From WTGU01 sp965242855 (GTDB taxonomy: Bacteria; Pseudomonadota; Alphaproteobacteria; UBA828): a stretch of DNA of 64,000 bases. Both the position numbers and the translations under genes were made by a program. The stretch is taken from positions 1,054,001 through 1,118,000 of the forward strand of contig OZ251509.1 in assembly GCA_965242855.1 (NCBI GenBank). The letters are read 5' to 3'. The notes under the pieces were generated by a model. It ran no database searches. It saw only the letters and a program-made list of their open reading frames with translations, and was not told the DNA's origin. Each line of letters opens with the position of its first letter. The first letter of the stretch is position 1. Shown here piece by piece: positions 8,071 to 18,127 of the stretch.

Positions 8071-10965
8071 TCAGGCGGCCGCTTCCCGAAAGGCCGCGAC
8101 GGCGTCCACGCACCGCGCGCACAGGTCCGGGTGACGCGCGTCGTCGCCGACCTCCGGCAGCCGCCGCCAGCAGCGCGCGCACTTCTCGTGCGCCGCCGGC
8201 GCGAAGGCGACGCCGACCTCGGGCACCTCCGGCAGGGTCACGAGGCCGGCGCCGGCCGGTGCCTCCTCCCACGGCCTGAGGGTCACGTCCGAAGTGATGA
8301 AGAGCGTCGCGCAATCGTCCTGCGCGAAGGAAAGGGCGTCGCGGTAGCGCGCATGCGCGAAGACCTCCGGTGCGGCTTGCAGCGAGGAGCCGATGATCTT
8401 GGCGGCGCGCGCCTCTTCGAGCGCCTTGGTCACCACGCGGCGCACTGCGCGCATCCGCTCGACCCGCTCGGCGAGGGCGTCGTCGCGCCAGGCCGCCGGC
8501 GTTTCGGGGAAGAGGCGGAGATGGACGCTGTCGCCGTCGGGGTGGCGGGCGCGCCATGCTTCCTCGGCGGTGAAGCAGAGGAACGGCGCGAGCCAGGCGG
8601 TGAGGTGGTCGAACAGCGTGTCGAGCACCGTCCGCGCCGCCCGCCGGCGCGGCGAGTCGGGCCGGTCGCAATAGAGCGAGTCCTTGCGCACGTCGAAATA
8701 GAACGCCGACAGGTCCACGGCGCAGAAATTATGCAGCGCCGCGAACATGTCGTGGAAGGCGAACGCCTCGCACCATTCCCGGACGCCGCGGTCGAGGCCG
8801 TGCAGCCGGTGCAGCACCCAGCGCTCGAGGGCCGGCAGGGCGCCGGCCGGCAGCCGCTCTTCCGCGCGGAACTCCGCGAGATTGCCCAGGAGGAAGCGCA
8901 GGGTGTTGCGCAGCCGGCGGTAGGAGTCGGTCTGGTGGCGCAGGATTTCGTCGCTGATTCGGAGGTCCTCGGCGTAGTCGGCGCTGACCACCCAGAGCCT
9001 GAGGATGTCCGCCCCGTAGCGTTCGTTCACCTGCCGGGGGGCGATCACGTTGCCGAGCGACTTCGACATCTTGCGCCCCTCGCCGTCGACCACGAAGCCA
9101 TGGGTGAGCACGGCGTCGTAGGGCGCCCGCCCGCGGGTGCCGCAGGATTCGAGCAGCGAGCTGTGGAACCAGCCCCGGTGCTGATCCGAGCCTTCGAGGT
9201 AGAGCGAGGCGGGCCAGATCAGGTCCCGGCGCCGCTCGAGGACGAAGCTGTGCGTGGTGCCGCTTTCGAACCAGACGTCGAGGATGTCGGTGACCTTCTC
9301 ATAGGCGTCCGGGTCGTGTTCGGGCGCGAGGAAGCGCGCCTTGGCGCTGGTGAACCAGGCGTCCGCGCCTTCCGCCTCGACGGCCGCGGCGATGCGTTCG
9401 ACCACCCGCGCATCGCGCAGCGGCGCGCCGTCGTCGCGCCCGACGAACACCGCGATCGGCACCCCCCAGACGCGCTGGCGCGACAACACCCAGTCCGGCC
9501 GCGTCTCGATCATGGCGCGGATGCGCTCCCGCCCGCTCGGCGGCACCCAGCGCACCCGGTCGATCGCCCGCAGCGCGGTCTCGCGCAGGCCGGTCCGCTC
9601 CATGCCGATGAACCACTGGAGCGTGTTGCGGAAGATCAGCGGCGCCTTGGAGCGCCAGGAATGGGGGTAGGAATGGACCAGCGTGCCGCGTCCGAGCAGC
9701 CGCCCGGCGGCGGCCAGCGCGTCGGCGACGGCGCCGTCCACCTCATAGACGTGCGCGCCGGCGAAGCCCGGAACGTGGTCGTGGAAGCGCCCGTCCTCCG
9801 CCACCGTCGCCGGCGTCTCGATCGGGGCCTGGCCGTTCCCGGGGCCGTTTCCCGGGCCGTCCCCCGCCTTCGCCAGCGCCGCGTTGTACCGCGCGACCGC
9901 CTCGAAGTCCTCGGCCCCGTGGCCCGGCGCGATGTGGACGAAGCCGCTGCCCTGCTCGGCGGTGACGTGCTCCGCCGGGATGAGCGGCACCGGGAAGTCG
10001 TATCCCCGGCCGCGCAGGGGGTGGGCGCAGACGGTTCCGGCGAAGGCCGCGCCCGGCAGGTCCGCCGCGATCACCCGGTGCCCGGCGATGCCGCATTCGG
10101 CGCGGAACGCCTCTTCCAGCGCATGGGCCAGGGCGATGCGCGTGCCCGGGCGCGGCCCGCCGCCCTCCCCGGCCGCCGTGACCTCGATCACCAGGTAGCG
10201 CAGCGCCTCGCCATAGGCGATGCAGCGGTTGCCGGGGATGGTCCAGGGCGTGGTCGTCCAGATCGCGATCTGGGCGCCGTCCAGGGCTTCGAGGGCGCTC
10301 GCGATCACCGGAAAGGCCACGGCGATCGTCGTCGATGTGCGGTCGTGATACTCGATCTCCGCCTCGGCCAGCGCCGTCTTCTCGACCGGCGACCACATCA
10401 CCGGCTTGGCGCCCCGGTAGAGGCTCCCGTCCACCAGGAACTTGCCGAGCTCGCGGACGATCTGGGCTTCGGCCTGAGGGCTCATGGTGGTGTAGGGGTC
10501 GTCCCAGTCGCCGATCACCCCGAGGCGCTTGAACTCGCGCCGTTGCACGTCGATCCAGTGCTCGGCGAAGGCCCGGCAGTCGGCGCGGAAGCGGCCCACC
10601 GGCGCGGCGTCCTTGTCCTTGCCCTCCTTGCGGTACGCCTGCTCGACCTGCCATTCGATCGGCAGGCCGTGGCAGTCCCAACCCGGCACGTAGACGGAGT
10701 CCTTGCCCAGCATCTGTTGCGAGCGCACCACGACGTCCTTGAGGATCTTGTTGAGCGCGGTGCCGAGATGGAGATGGCCGTTGGCGTAGGGCGGCCCGTC
10801 GTGGAGGACGAATTTCGGCCGCCCGGCCGAAGCGGCCCGCAGGCGCCGGTAGAGCCCGATCGAATCCCAGCGCTCGACCATGGCCGGCTCGCGCTCCGGC
10901 AGCCGCGCCTTCATCGGGAAGGCGGTGCGGGGCATGAGGACGGTGTCGCGGTAGTCGGCGCTCAT
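8071..10965 (-). CDS. ileS: Isoleucyl-tRNA synthetase
   Basis: Charges tRNA-Ile; class I enzyme, 964 aa. HIGH-type motif GPPYANGHLHLG at 57-68; KMSKS at about 631-635; an editing (CP1) domain between them; anticodon-binding domain; and a C-terminal zinc ribbon (CARCWRRLP ... LCARCVDAV). The ATG at 10965 overlaps the ribF stop (ATGA). All regions expected of a full-length bacterial enzyme are present. Order ribF-ileS-lspA is conserved in Gram-negative bacteria. Confidence 0.97.
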   Translation of the reverse strand: MSADYRDTVLMPRTAFPMKARLPEREPAMVERWDSIGLYRRLRAASAGRPKFVLHDGPPYANGHLHLGTALNKILKDVVVRSQQMLGKDSVYVPGWDCHGLPIEWQVEQAYRKEGKDKDAAPVGRFRADCRAFAEHWIDVQRREFKRLGVIGDWDDPYTTMSPQAEAQIVRELGKFLVDGSLYRGAKPVMWSPVEKTALAEAEIEYHDRTSTTIAVAFPVIASALEALDGAQIAIWTTTPWTIPGNRCIAYGEALRYLVIEVTAAGEGGGPRPGTRIALAHALEEAFRAECGIAGHRVIAADLPGAAFAGTVCAHPLRGRGYDFPVPLIPAEHVTAEQGSGFVHIAPGHGAEDFEAVARYNAALAKAGDGPGNGPGNGQAPIETPATVAEDGRFHDHVPGFAGAHVYEVDGAVADALAAAGRLLGRGTLVHSYPHSWRSKAPLIFRNTLQWFIGMERTGLRETALRAIDRVRWVPPSGRERIRAMIETRPDWVLSRQRVWGVPIAVFVGRDDGAPLRDARVVERIAAAVEAEGADAWFTSAKARFLAPEHDPDAYEKVTDILDVWFESGTTHSFVLERRRDLIWPASLYLEGSDQHRGWFHSSLLESCGTRGRAPYDAVLTHGFVVDGEGRKMSKSLGNVIAPRQVNERYGADILRLWVVSADYAEDLRISDEILRHQTDSYRRLRNTLRFLLGNLAEFRAEERLPAGALPALERWVLHRLHGLDRGVREWCEAFAFHDMFAALHNFCAVDLSAFYFDVRKDSLYCDRPDSPRRRAARTVLDTLFDHLTAWLAPFLCFTAEEAWRARHPDGDSVHLRLFPETPAAWRDDALAERVERMRAVRRVVTKALEEARAAKIIGSSLQAAPEVFAHARYRDALSFAQDDCATLFITSDVTLRPWEEAPAGAGLVTLPEVPEVGVAFAPAAHEKCARCWRRLPEVGDDARHPDLCARCVDAVAAFREAAA

Positions 10966-11954
10966 GAGCGGGCCTGGCGCAGCGGCATCGGGGCGGCGGG
11001 TTCGGCTGCGTCCGGCGGGGCCGTGCGGGCGAGGAGGGCGCGGGCGGTCTCGCAGTCGCGGGCGATTTGCGCCTTCAGGCCGTCGACCCCGTCGAATCGG
11101 CGCTCGGGCCGGACGCGCGCCGCGAAGGCGGCCCGCAGCCGCCGCCCGTAAAGCGCGCCGGAGAAGTCGAAAAGATGCACTTCCAGCAGGTCTTCGGTCT
11201 TCCGGAAGGTCGGCCGCCGGCCGAGATTGGCGACCGCCGGCAGCCAGCGCCCGCCGCTTCCGTCGGGCCTGGCCCAGACGGCGTAGACCCCGCGCGCCGG
11301 ATGCAGAAGCCCCGCGAGCGGCAGGTTGGCGGTCGGAAAGCCGATGGTCCGCCCGCGCCGGTCGCCGGCGGCGACGCGCCCGTCGATCTCCCAGAAGCGG
11401 CCGAGCACCGGGGGCAGGCCGGCCACGTCGCCTTCCGCCAGCAGGCGCCGCGCCCGGCTCGCGGAATGGACGCCCGCGCTGCCGCCGGCCGCCTCGATGC
11501 GGCGCACGCCGAGGCCGAGCGCCGCGCCGACCTCCGCGAGCAGCGCCACCGTGCCGGCCCGCGCGCGGCCGAAGGCGAAGTCGTGGCCGACCACGACGTG
11601 GCGCGCGCCGATGCCGGCGGCCACCACGTCGCGGATGAAGGCGTCCGGCGCCAGCGCCGCGAAGGCGGCGTCGAAGCGCGCGACGTGGAGAATCTCGACC
11701 CCGAGCGCCGCGAGGGCGCGGGCCTTCACGCGGAACGGCGTCAGCCGGAACGGCGCCGCGGCGGCGGCGAGCACCTGGCGCGGATGCGGCTCGAAGGTCA
11801 GCACGGCGAGCGGCGCGCCGCGCGCCCGGGCGATCCGGCGGCCCTCGTCGATCACCGCGCGGTGGCCCAGGTGGACGCCGTCGAAATTGCCGATCGCGAC
11901 GACCGCGCCCCGCGCCTCCGCAGGCGTGTGCCGCCAATGCCGAACGATGCGCAT
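10962..11954 (-). CDS. ribF: Bifunctional riboflavin kinase / FMN adenylyltransferase
   Basis: Makes FMN and then FAD from riboflavin. 330 aa. The N-terminal nucleotidyltransferase domain shows IGNFDGVHLGH at about 19-29 and FEPHPRQVL; the C-terminal kinase domain shows GRTIGFPTANLPL and the terminal helix FDGVDGLKAQI. Start ATG at 11954 begins MRIVRHWRHTP, the usual family start. The open frame continues upstream to 12068, but that extension is translated from repeat sequence and is rejected. First gene of the minus-strand operon. Confidence 0.95.
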   Translation of the reverse strand: MRIVRHWRHTPAEARGAVVAIGNFDGVHLGHRAVIDEGRRIARARGAPLAVLTFEPHPRQVLAAAAAPFRLTPFRVKARALAALGVEILHVARFDAAFAALAPDAFIRDVVAAGIGARHVVVGHDFAFGRARAGTVALLAEVGAALGLGVRRIEAAGGSAGVHSASRARRLLAEGDVAGLPPVLGRFWEIDGRVAAGDRRGRTIGFPTANLPLAGLLHPARGVYAVWARPDGSGGRWLPAVANLGRRPTFRKTEDLLEVHLFDFSGALYGRRLRAAFAARVRPERRFDGVDGLKAQIARDCETARALLARTAPPDAAEPAAPMPLRQARS

Positions 11955-12502
11955 CCGCGCCGCTTCCCGCCTCCTGTGCATCCGGGCGGCGCGGAGAATA
12001 GGCGCTCCCCCGACCCTTGGCCAGCACCCGCCGCACCCCGTCCCCGGATTCCCGCTTTCGCGGAACAACGGGAATGGCGCGGGGGCAGGCTCTCCGGCCC
12101 CCTATCGTCACCCCCAAGCCTCCGGTCGTCATTCCCGCGAAAGCGGGAATCCATGTCCGCCGCGCCCCACGCATGATGCACCCATGGCGAACACCCGCCC
12201 GCCCGGCGCGCCACGTTTCAAACCGGGCCTCGCCCCCCCGCCTCGTGCGGGCACCCCTTACTTCTTACTTCTCCTCCCCCTGTCAGGGGGGAGGCCGGGA
12301 GGGGGGTGGAACGCCCGCCCGCCCGGCGCGCCGCGTTTCAAACCGGGACTCGACCCCACGCCTCGCGCGGGCGGAACGCCTACCTGCGCGCGGGCACCCC
12401 TTTTTCTCCTCCCCCCTGTCAGGGGGGAGGCCGGGAGGGGGGTGGAACACCCACCCGGCGCACCACGTCTCAACCCGTGACCCCCCGCGTGCGTGCGGTG
12501 CG
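11955..12502. repeat. Intergenic repeat cluster (families A and B)
   Basis: No gene seen. Holds an inverted, imperfect family A copy near 12049-12067, a full family A hairpin at 12131-12150 and two family B palindrome/G-rich elements at about 12271-12310 and 12406-12446. The B elements sit inside a locally duplicated segment, since GCGCGCC-ACGTTTCAAACCGG occurs around both. The promoter for ribF must lie near 11955-12040. Confidence 0.85.
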
Positions 12503-12949
12503 CTACCCGCGCGCGGGCACCTGGATCAGGGCCTCGCCCGTGAGCACGATGCGCGCGCCGACCGCGCAGGTGGTGCGGAACGCCGCCCGTTTGCGTGCGG
12601 GGATCAGCCGTTCGACGACGGCCCGCGCCGCCACCTCCTCCCCCGGCCGCACCGGCGCGGTGAAGCGCAGGGATTGGGAAAGATAGACGCAGCCCGGCCC
12701 CGGCAGCAGCGTCCCGATGACCGTCGAGATCAACGACGCGGTGCACATGCCGTGCACGACGCGCCCGCCGAACGGCGAGCGCCGGGCGAAGGCGTCGTCG
12801 AAGTGGAGGGGGTTGGTGTCGCCCGAGACGTCGGCGAAGAGGCGCATCTCGTCGTCGCCGATGACCCGCCGGTGGACGGCGCTCATGCCGACGCGCAGGT
12901 CCTCGAAGAAATACCCCGCGCGGGTGTCGCCTTCCGCCACCACCGCCAT
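12503..12949 (-). CDS. MaoC-family (R)-hydratase / dehydratase
   Basis: Single hot-dog-fold protein, 148 aa, of the MaoC/(R)-specific enoyl-CoA hydratase type. The family core is plain: FADVSGDTNPLHFDDAFA, with the catalytic Asp and His in GDTNPLH, then FGGRVVHGMCTASL. The substrate is probably an enoyl- or hydroxyacyl-CoA and cannot be specified. The ATG at 12949 is chosen because GGAGG lies 7 nt upstream; the longer frame to 13021 has no supporting signal. It stands alone, opposite in strand to the amidase gene. Confidence 0.88.
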   Translation of the reverse strand: MAVVAEGDTRAGYFFEDLRVGMSAVHRRVIGDDEMRLFADVSGDTNPLHFDDAFARRSPFGGRVVHGMCTASLISTVIGTLLPGPGCVYLSQSLRFTAPVRPGEEVAARAVVERLIPARKRAAFRTTCAVGARIVLTGEALIQVPARG

Positions 12950-13113
12950 GTCCCGCCTCCCCCCGTGCATCGTTGTGCATTGCAACAAAACGACCATAGC
13001 GCGCGCCCCGCCGGCCGGCAACGGCGCCCTGTTCGCCGGGGGCGGGGTCCTGTATACCGGCGCGGGCGGCGGGTTGGCGCCGCCGGGCCGGCAAGGAGCA
13101 GGGAGGCAGGACG

Positions 13114-14643
13114 ATGGCCAAATTTCCCACGGTGCGCACCCCGACGGTCGAGGAGGTCCTCGACATCGCGGACGGGTACGGGATGACGCTCACGGTGCGG
13201 GACGCCGAGTCGTTCCGCGGCCTCATGGCCGGCACCATCGCGTCCTATCACCGGCTCGACGACCTCGCCGAGCCGAAGCTCCCGGTGAAATATCCCCGCA
13301 GCCCGGGCTACCGCCCGCCGCCGGAGGAGAATTCCCACAACGCCTGGGCCTGGAAATCCGAGGTCAAGGGCCGGAGGAGCGGGCCTCTCAAGGGCAAGAC
13401 GGTCGTCCTCAAGGACAACATCTGCCTCGCCGGCGTGCCCATGATGAACGGCGCGACGGTGCTGGAGGGCTACACGCCGGACGTCGACGCGACGGTGGTG
13501 ACGCGCATCCTCGACGCCGGCGGCACCATCCTGGGCAAGGCCGCGAACACCTATCTCTGCTTCGACGGCGGCAGCGCGACCACGGCGACCGGCATGGTCG
13601 AGAACCCGCACCGCAAGGGCCGCACCTCCGGCGGCTCGTCGGCCGGCAGCGCCGTGCTGGTCGCGCTCGGCGAGGCCGACATGGCGCTGGGCGGCGACCA
13701 GGGCGGCTCGATCCGCATCCCCGCCTGCTGGTGCGGCATCTACGGGCACAAGCCGACCCACGGCCTCGTGCCCTACACCGGCATCTTCCCGATCGAGCAG
13801 ACCCTCGATCACACCGGCCCCATGGCCCGCACGGTCGCGGACGTGGCCGCCCTGCTCCAGGTCGTCGCCGGCCCGGACGGGCACGACCCGCGCCAGATCG
13901 ACGTCGCGACGCAGCGCTACGTGAGCGCCCTCGACAAGGGCGCGGGCGGCCTCAAGGTCGGCGTGGTCGCGGAAGGCTTCGGCCATCCCGAGAGCGAAGA
14001 GGTCGTGGACGCCAGGGTCAGGGCCGCGACGGAGCGGTTCGCGGCGCTCGGCGCCGCGGTCGAGCAGGTCTCCATCCCCATGCACCGCGACGGGCCGCAT
14101 ATCTGGAACGGCGTGGCCGTCGAGGGCGCGACCGAACTGATGCTGAAGGGCAACGCCCTCGGCACCAACTGGGAGGGGTACTACACGACCACCTTGCTGG
14201 ACGCCTATGCGCGCGGCTGGCGCTCGCGCCCGGACGACCTCTCCGAGACGGTGAAGCTCGTCATGCTGCTCGGCGAGTTCATGCACCGCAACTATCACGG
14301 CCGCTATTACGCCAAGGCCCAGAACCTGAGCCGCCGGCTGCGCGCGGCCTACGATGCGGCGCTGGAGCGATTCGACCTGCTGGCGATGCCGACCCTGCCG
14401 ATGCAGGCGACGGAACTGCCGGCGCCCGACTGCGCGCGCGAGGAATATGTCGAGAAGGCGCTCAACATGCTGGCCAACACCTGCCCCTTCGACTGCACCG
14501 GCCATCCGGCCATGTCGGTGCCCTGCGGCATGGCGAACGGCACGCCGATCGGCATGATGCTGGTGGGCCGGCGCTACGACGACGCCTCCGTCATCCAGGC
14601 CGCCGCCGCCTTCGAAAAAGCCGGCGACTGGACACGGATGTAG
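13114..14643 (+). CDS. Amidase-signature family amidase
   Basis: Hydrolyses an amide bond, 509 aa, cytoplasmic. The Ser-cisSer-Lys triad is visible: K100 in VVLKDNI, S175/S176 in TSGGSSAG and nucleophile S199 in GGDQGGSIRIP. The rest matches a GatA-like amidase fold without the GatA N-terminus or any gatC/gatB neighbour, so it is not the tRNA amidotransferase. AAGGAG lies upstream of the ATG. The substrate is unknown. Confidence 0.92.
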   Translation: MAKFPTVRTPTVEEVLDIADGYGMTLTVRDAESFRGLMAGTIASYHRLDDLAEPKLPVKYPRSPGYRPPPEENSHNAWAWKSEVKGRRSGPLKGKTVVLKDNICLAGVPMMNGATVLEGYTPDVDATVVTRILDAGGTILGKAANTYLCFDGGSATTATGMVENPHRKGRTSGGSSAGSAVLVALGEADMALGGDQGGSIRIPACWCGIYGHKPTHGLVPYTGIFPIEQTLDHTGPMARTVADVAALLQVVAGPDGHDPRQIDVATQRYVSALDKGAGGLKVGVVAEGFGHPESEEVVDARVRAATERFAALGAAVEQVSIPMHRDGPHIWNGVAVEGATELMLKGNALGTNWEGYYTTTLLDAYARGWRSRPDDLSETVKLVMLLGEFMHRNYHGRYYAKAQNLSRRLRAAYDAALERFDLLAMPTLPMQATELPAPDCAREEYVEKALNMLANTCPFDCTGHPAMSVPCGMANGTPIGMMLVGRRYDDASVIQAAAAFEKAGDWTRM

Positions 14644-15059
14644 GCCCCCGCCGCACCGGCCCCCGGCCCGCGCCGGGCGCCGCCCCGCACCGGCCCGGCT
14701 TCGCCGCAAACGAGTGCCCGTCCCTCCGCCCCCACAAAGGGAAGTCGCCACGGAGAATTCCCATCTTCCCCCTGCCAGGGAGGAGGCCACCTTATCTTCT
14801 CCTCCCCCCTGTCAGGGGGGAGGCCGGGAGGGGGGTGGAGCGCAAACGGCCCGGCACGCCAAGCCTCCGTCTCCGCGATCGATAGACCCGTTATTTCCGC
14901 CCCGCCACATCCGTCATTCCCGCCTCCTTCCCCGTCATTCCCGCGAAAGCGGGAATCCATTCCGACCGATCCCGCCGCGCGCGTCAGCCGACCACGGCGG
15001 TCGCTTCGCCTTCGCAGCGGAGCTCGGGCGCGGCGTGCGCCCGCCCGAGGCAGGAGGCG
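14644..15059. repeat. Intergenic repeat cluster between convergent genes
   Basis: No gene seen. A GC-rich inverted segment after the amidase stop may terminate transcription. A family B element lies at about 14799-14850. Half copies of family A precede a full family A hairpin at 14937-14956. The amidase and acyl-CoA synthetase genes converge here. Confidence 0.8.
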
Positions 15060-16766
15060 CTATGCCGTCTCCCGCTCGGCGACGGCGAGCTCGGCGATCA
15101 TCGCCTCGCGCATCTTGAACTTCTGGATCTTGCCGGTGACCGTCATCGGGAAGCCGTCCACGAACTTCACGTAGCGCGGCACCTTGAAATGCGCGATCCG
15201 CTCCTTGCAGAACGCCTTGATCTCGTCGGCGTCGGCGTCCTCGCCGTCGCGCAGTTTGATCCAGGCGCAGAGCTCCTCGCCGTATTTCGCGTCCGGCACG
15301 CCGATCACCTGGACGTCCTGAATCTTGGGATGGCCGTAGAGGAACTCCTCGATCTCGCGCGGATAGACGTTCTCGCCGCCGCGAATCACCATGTCCTTGA
15401 TGCGGCCCACGATCTTGCAGTAGCCGTCCTCGTCGAGCGTCCCCTGGTCGCCGGTGTGCATCCAGCCGGCCCGGTCGATGGCCTCGGCCGTCTTCGCCTC
15501 GTCGTTCCAGTAGCCGCGCATCACCGAGTAGCCGCGGGTGAGGATTTCGCCCGGCGCGCCGCGCGGCACCACCTTGCCGTCCTCGCCCACGATCTTGACC
15601 TCGACGTGGGGGTGGACGCGGCCCACGGTGGAGACCCGGCGCTCGATCGGGTCGTCCACCGCCGACTGGAAGCTCACGGGGCTGGTCTCCGTCATGCCGT
15701 AGGCGATGGTCACCTCCTCCATGTGCAGCGCGCTCACCACCCGCCGCATGACCTCGATCGGGCAGGGCGAGCCGGCCATCGTGCCGGTGCGCAGCGACGA
15801 AAGGTCGAAGCGCGAAAATTCGGGGTGATCGAGCGCGGCGATGAACATCGTCGGCACGCCGTAGAGCACCGTGCAGCGCTCGGCCTCGACGGCGCGGAGG
15901 ACGGAAAGCGGGTCGAAGGCCTCGCCGGGATAGACCATGGTCGCCCCGTGCGCGGCGCACATCAGGTTACCCATCACCATGCCGAAGCAGTGGTAGAGCG
16001 GCACCGGGATGCACACCCGGTCGCGCGCGCCCAGGCGCAGCGCGACGCCGTTGAAGTAGCCGTTGTTGAGGATGTTGTGGTGGCTCAGCGTGGCGCCCTT
16101 GGGGAAGCCCGTGGTGCCGCTGGTGAACTGGATGTTGATCGGGTCGTCGAACTGGAGCGTCCGGCCCAGCGTCTCCAGGCGGCGGCGTTCGGCGGCGCCG
16201 GCCCTGTCCGCGACCTCGGCGAAGGCGATCATGCCGTCGCCGCTCTCCGCGCCCAGGCGCACGACGATCTCGAGGCGGGGCAGCTTCGCGGCCTTCAGCG
16301 CGCCCGGTTCGGCGCGGTCGAGCTCCGGCGCGAGGCGCCGCAACATGTCGATGTAACGGCTCGATTTGAACGATTCGGCGGTCACCAGCGCCCGGCACTC
16401 GACCTTGTTCAGGGCGTATTCGAGCTCGGCCGGCCGGTAGGCCGGGTTGATGTTGACCAGGATCAGGCCGGCCCTGGCCGCGGCGAACTGGGTGAGGGCC
16501 CATTCGCCGTTGTTGGGCGACCAGATGCCGATGCGGTCGCCGGGTTCAAGGCCCAGCGCCAGCAGGCCGGCGGCGAGGCGGTCCACCCGTTCCTTGAAAT
16601 CGCCGTAGCGCCAGCGGACGCCTTGATGCGGCACCACCAGCGCCTCGTTGTCCGGGAAGCGCGCGGCCGTCAGGTCGAGCTGCTCGCCGATGGTGATGCC
16701 GAGCAGCGGCCGCGCGCTCGCGCCGCTCACGTAGCTCTTCGCACGGCTCTTCGTCGCGGTGGCCAT
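15060..16766 (-). CDS. AMP-binding fatty acyl-CoA synthetase-like protein
   Basis: ATP-dependent acyl-CoA ligase of the ANL superfamily, 568 aa. Motifs: P-loop TSGTTGFPKGA at about 215, YGMTETSP at about 358, hinge DMVIRGGENVYPREIEE near 460, and the catalytic-lysine motif TGKIQKFKMRE at about 545. The layout resembles medium-chain acyl-CoA ligases of the ACSF2/FadK type; chain length cannot be assigned. No beta-oxidation genes are adjacent. Confidence 0.9.
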   Translation of the reverse strand: MATATKSRAKSYVSGASARPLLGITIGEQLDLTAARFPDNEALVVPHQGVRWRYGDFKERVDRLAAGLLALGLEPGDRIGIWSPNNGEWALTQFAAARAGLILVNINPAYRPAELEYALNKVECRALVTAESFKSSRYIDMLRRLAPELDRAEPGALKAAKLPRLEIVVRLGAESGDGMIAFAEVADRAGAAERRRLETLGRTLQFDDPINIQFTSGTTGFPKGATLSHHNILNNGYFNGVALRLGARDRVCIPVPLYHCFGMVMGNLMCAAHGATMVYPGEAFDPLSVLRAVEAERCTVLYGVPTMFIAALDHPEFSRFDLSSLRTGTMAGSPCPIEVMRRVVSALHMEEVTIAYGMTETSPVSFQSAVDDPIERRVSTVGRVHPHVEVKIVGEDGKVVPRGAPGEILTRGYSVMRGYWNDEAKTAEAIDRAGWMHTGDQGTLDEDGYCKIVGRIKDMVIRGGENVYPREIEEFLYGHPKIQDVQVIGVPDAKYGEELCAWIKLRDGEDADADEIKAFCKERIAHFKVPRYVKFVDGFPMTVTGKIQKFKMREAMIAELAVAERETA

Positions 16767-17047
16767 CGCCCGATCATGGACGGCGGCGGCGGCTCCGTCG
16801 AGTCGCGAATCGAAACCACGCCTCCGCTCTTCTCCTCCCTGTCAGGGGCCCCATCTTCTCCCCCCGACAGGGGGAAGGCCGCCCTTCTTCTCCTCCCCCC
16901 TGACAGGGGGGAGGCCGGGAGGGGGGTAGAGCGCAAACGCCCCACCCCACCGCCTCCGTCATTCCCGCGAAAGCGGGAATCTATCTCAACGGCGCCCTCT
17001 CGCGGATAAGCGCGAGTCCCTTTGAACGAAGGCGGCGCTCCCGGCGT
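16767..17047. repeat. Intergenic repeats (B then A)
   Basis: A composite: family B at about 16889-16940, then the usual spacer, then a family A hairpin at 16961-16980. A short segment with CTCTCGCGGATAAGCG (about 16998-17013) is related to the end of the 75-nt family D repeat found elsewhere. Confidence 0.8.
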
Positions 17048-18127
17048 TCAGCCCGCGCCCCGGGGCGGCGGGCGGCCTTCGCTCTCGCCCCAGGCCACGC
17101 GCCCGTTGGTGGAGAGCATGACGGCGATCGGCCGCGTGCGCGGGAAATGCGCGAACACGATCATCGCGATCACGGTGATCGGGACGCAGAGGAACATCCC
17201 CGAAATTCCCCAGATCGCGCCCCACACCGCGAGGGAGGCGAGGGTGGCGAACGGGCTGATGTTGAGCGAGGCGCCCATCATCATCGGCTCCAGAAGGTTG
17301 CCGATGAAGATCTGGATGACGGCGAGGCTCGGCGTGACGATCAGGAACGGCACGACCGTGTCGAACTGGACCAGCGCCAGCAGGGCGGGAAAGACGATGC
17401 CGAGGAGCGAGCCGATGGTCGGGATGTAGTTGAGGAAGAAGATGATGACCGCCCAGAAGGCGGCGAAGTCCACGCCGACGGCGGAGAGGACGGCATAGCT
17501 CAGGCCGGCCGTCAGGCCGCTCGAAAACGTCTTGATCCAGAGGTAGCGCTGGATTTCCTCGGTCATGTGGCTGAGGATGCGGCGCATCCGGGCCTCGCGC
17601 TCCGCGTCCGGGAAGAGCGCCTTCATCTTGCGGTCGAAGCTGCCCTGCTCGACGAACAGGAAGAGCACGTAGACGAAGATGAGCCCGGCGTTGCCGGCGA
17701 TGCCGGTCAGGCTCGCGGCGAGCCTGCCGACGATGGACTGGAAATCGATCCCCTCGACCAGTTGCGTCAGGTTCGGCGTGTCCTTCATCCCCAGCAGCCC
17801 CGCCGCCTCCGCGATGAGCCGTTGCAGGTTGGCCTGGTAGGTCGGCACCGCCTGGACCACGTCGGTGAAATGGCCGCTCACCATCTCGGCGAGGGCCATG
17901 ACGGCGGCGACGAAGGCGATCACCGTGAGCGCCAGGGAGGCCCAGCGCGGCAGGCGGACGCCGCGCACGGAGATGCGGCCGATCCCGCCGGCGATGGCGT
18001 TGATGAGATACCAGGCCATGACGGCGATGGCGATCGGGATCAGGATGTTGCGCCCCGACACCAGGAGATAGACCGTGAGCGCGGCGATCCCGGCCGAGGC
18101 GGCGAAGGCGACTGCTTTGGACTGCAT
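17048..18127 (-). CDS. AI-2E family transporter (UPF0118)
   Basis: Polytopic inner-membrane protein, 359 aa, with about eight hydrophobic segments in the family's arrangement. Recognisable parts are the N-terminal helix pair, the variable soluble middle region, and the C-terminal conserved block with FLNYIPTIGSLLG and FIGNLLEPMMMGASLNISP. Members export small molecules or ions; the AI-2 role of the founding member should not be assumed here. ATG at 18127 was chosen over the frame extension to 18184, with GAGG upstream. Confidence 0.9.
   Translation of the reverse strand: MQSKAVAFAASAGIAALTVYLLVSGRNILIPIAIAVMAWYLINAIAGGIGRISVRGVRLPRWASLALTVIAFVAAVMALAEMVSGHFTDVVQAVPTYQANLQRLIAEAAGLLGMKDTPNLTQLVEGIDFQSIVGRLAASLTGIAGNAGLIFVYVLFLFVEQGSFDRKMKALFPDAEREARMRRILSHMTEEIQRYLWIKTFSSGLTAGLSYAVLSAVGVDFAAFWAVIIFFLNYIPTIGSLLGIVFPALLALVQFDTVVPFLIVTPSLAVIQIFIGNLLEPMMMGASLNISPFATLASLAVWGAIWGISGMFLCVPITVIAMIVFAHFPRTRPIAVMLSTNGRVAWGESEGRPPPRGAG

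Noticed and set aside
11955..12068. Upstream extension of ribF to 12068
   Set aside because: The extra residues come from a family A-like repeat; the family start is the ATG at 11954.
12017..12490. Open frames giving recurring peptides such as FRGNDG, SRESGNP and PPCQGGGREGGG across many gaps
   Set aside because: These are translations of the family A and B palindromes in arbitrary frames, not genes.
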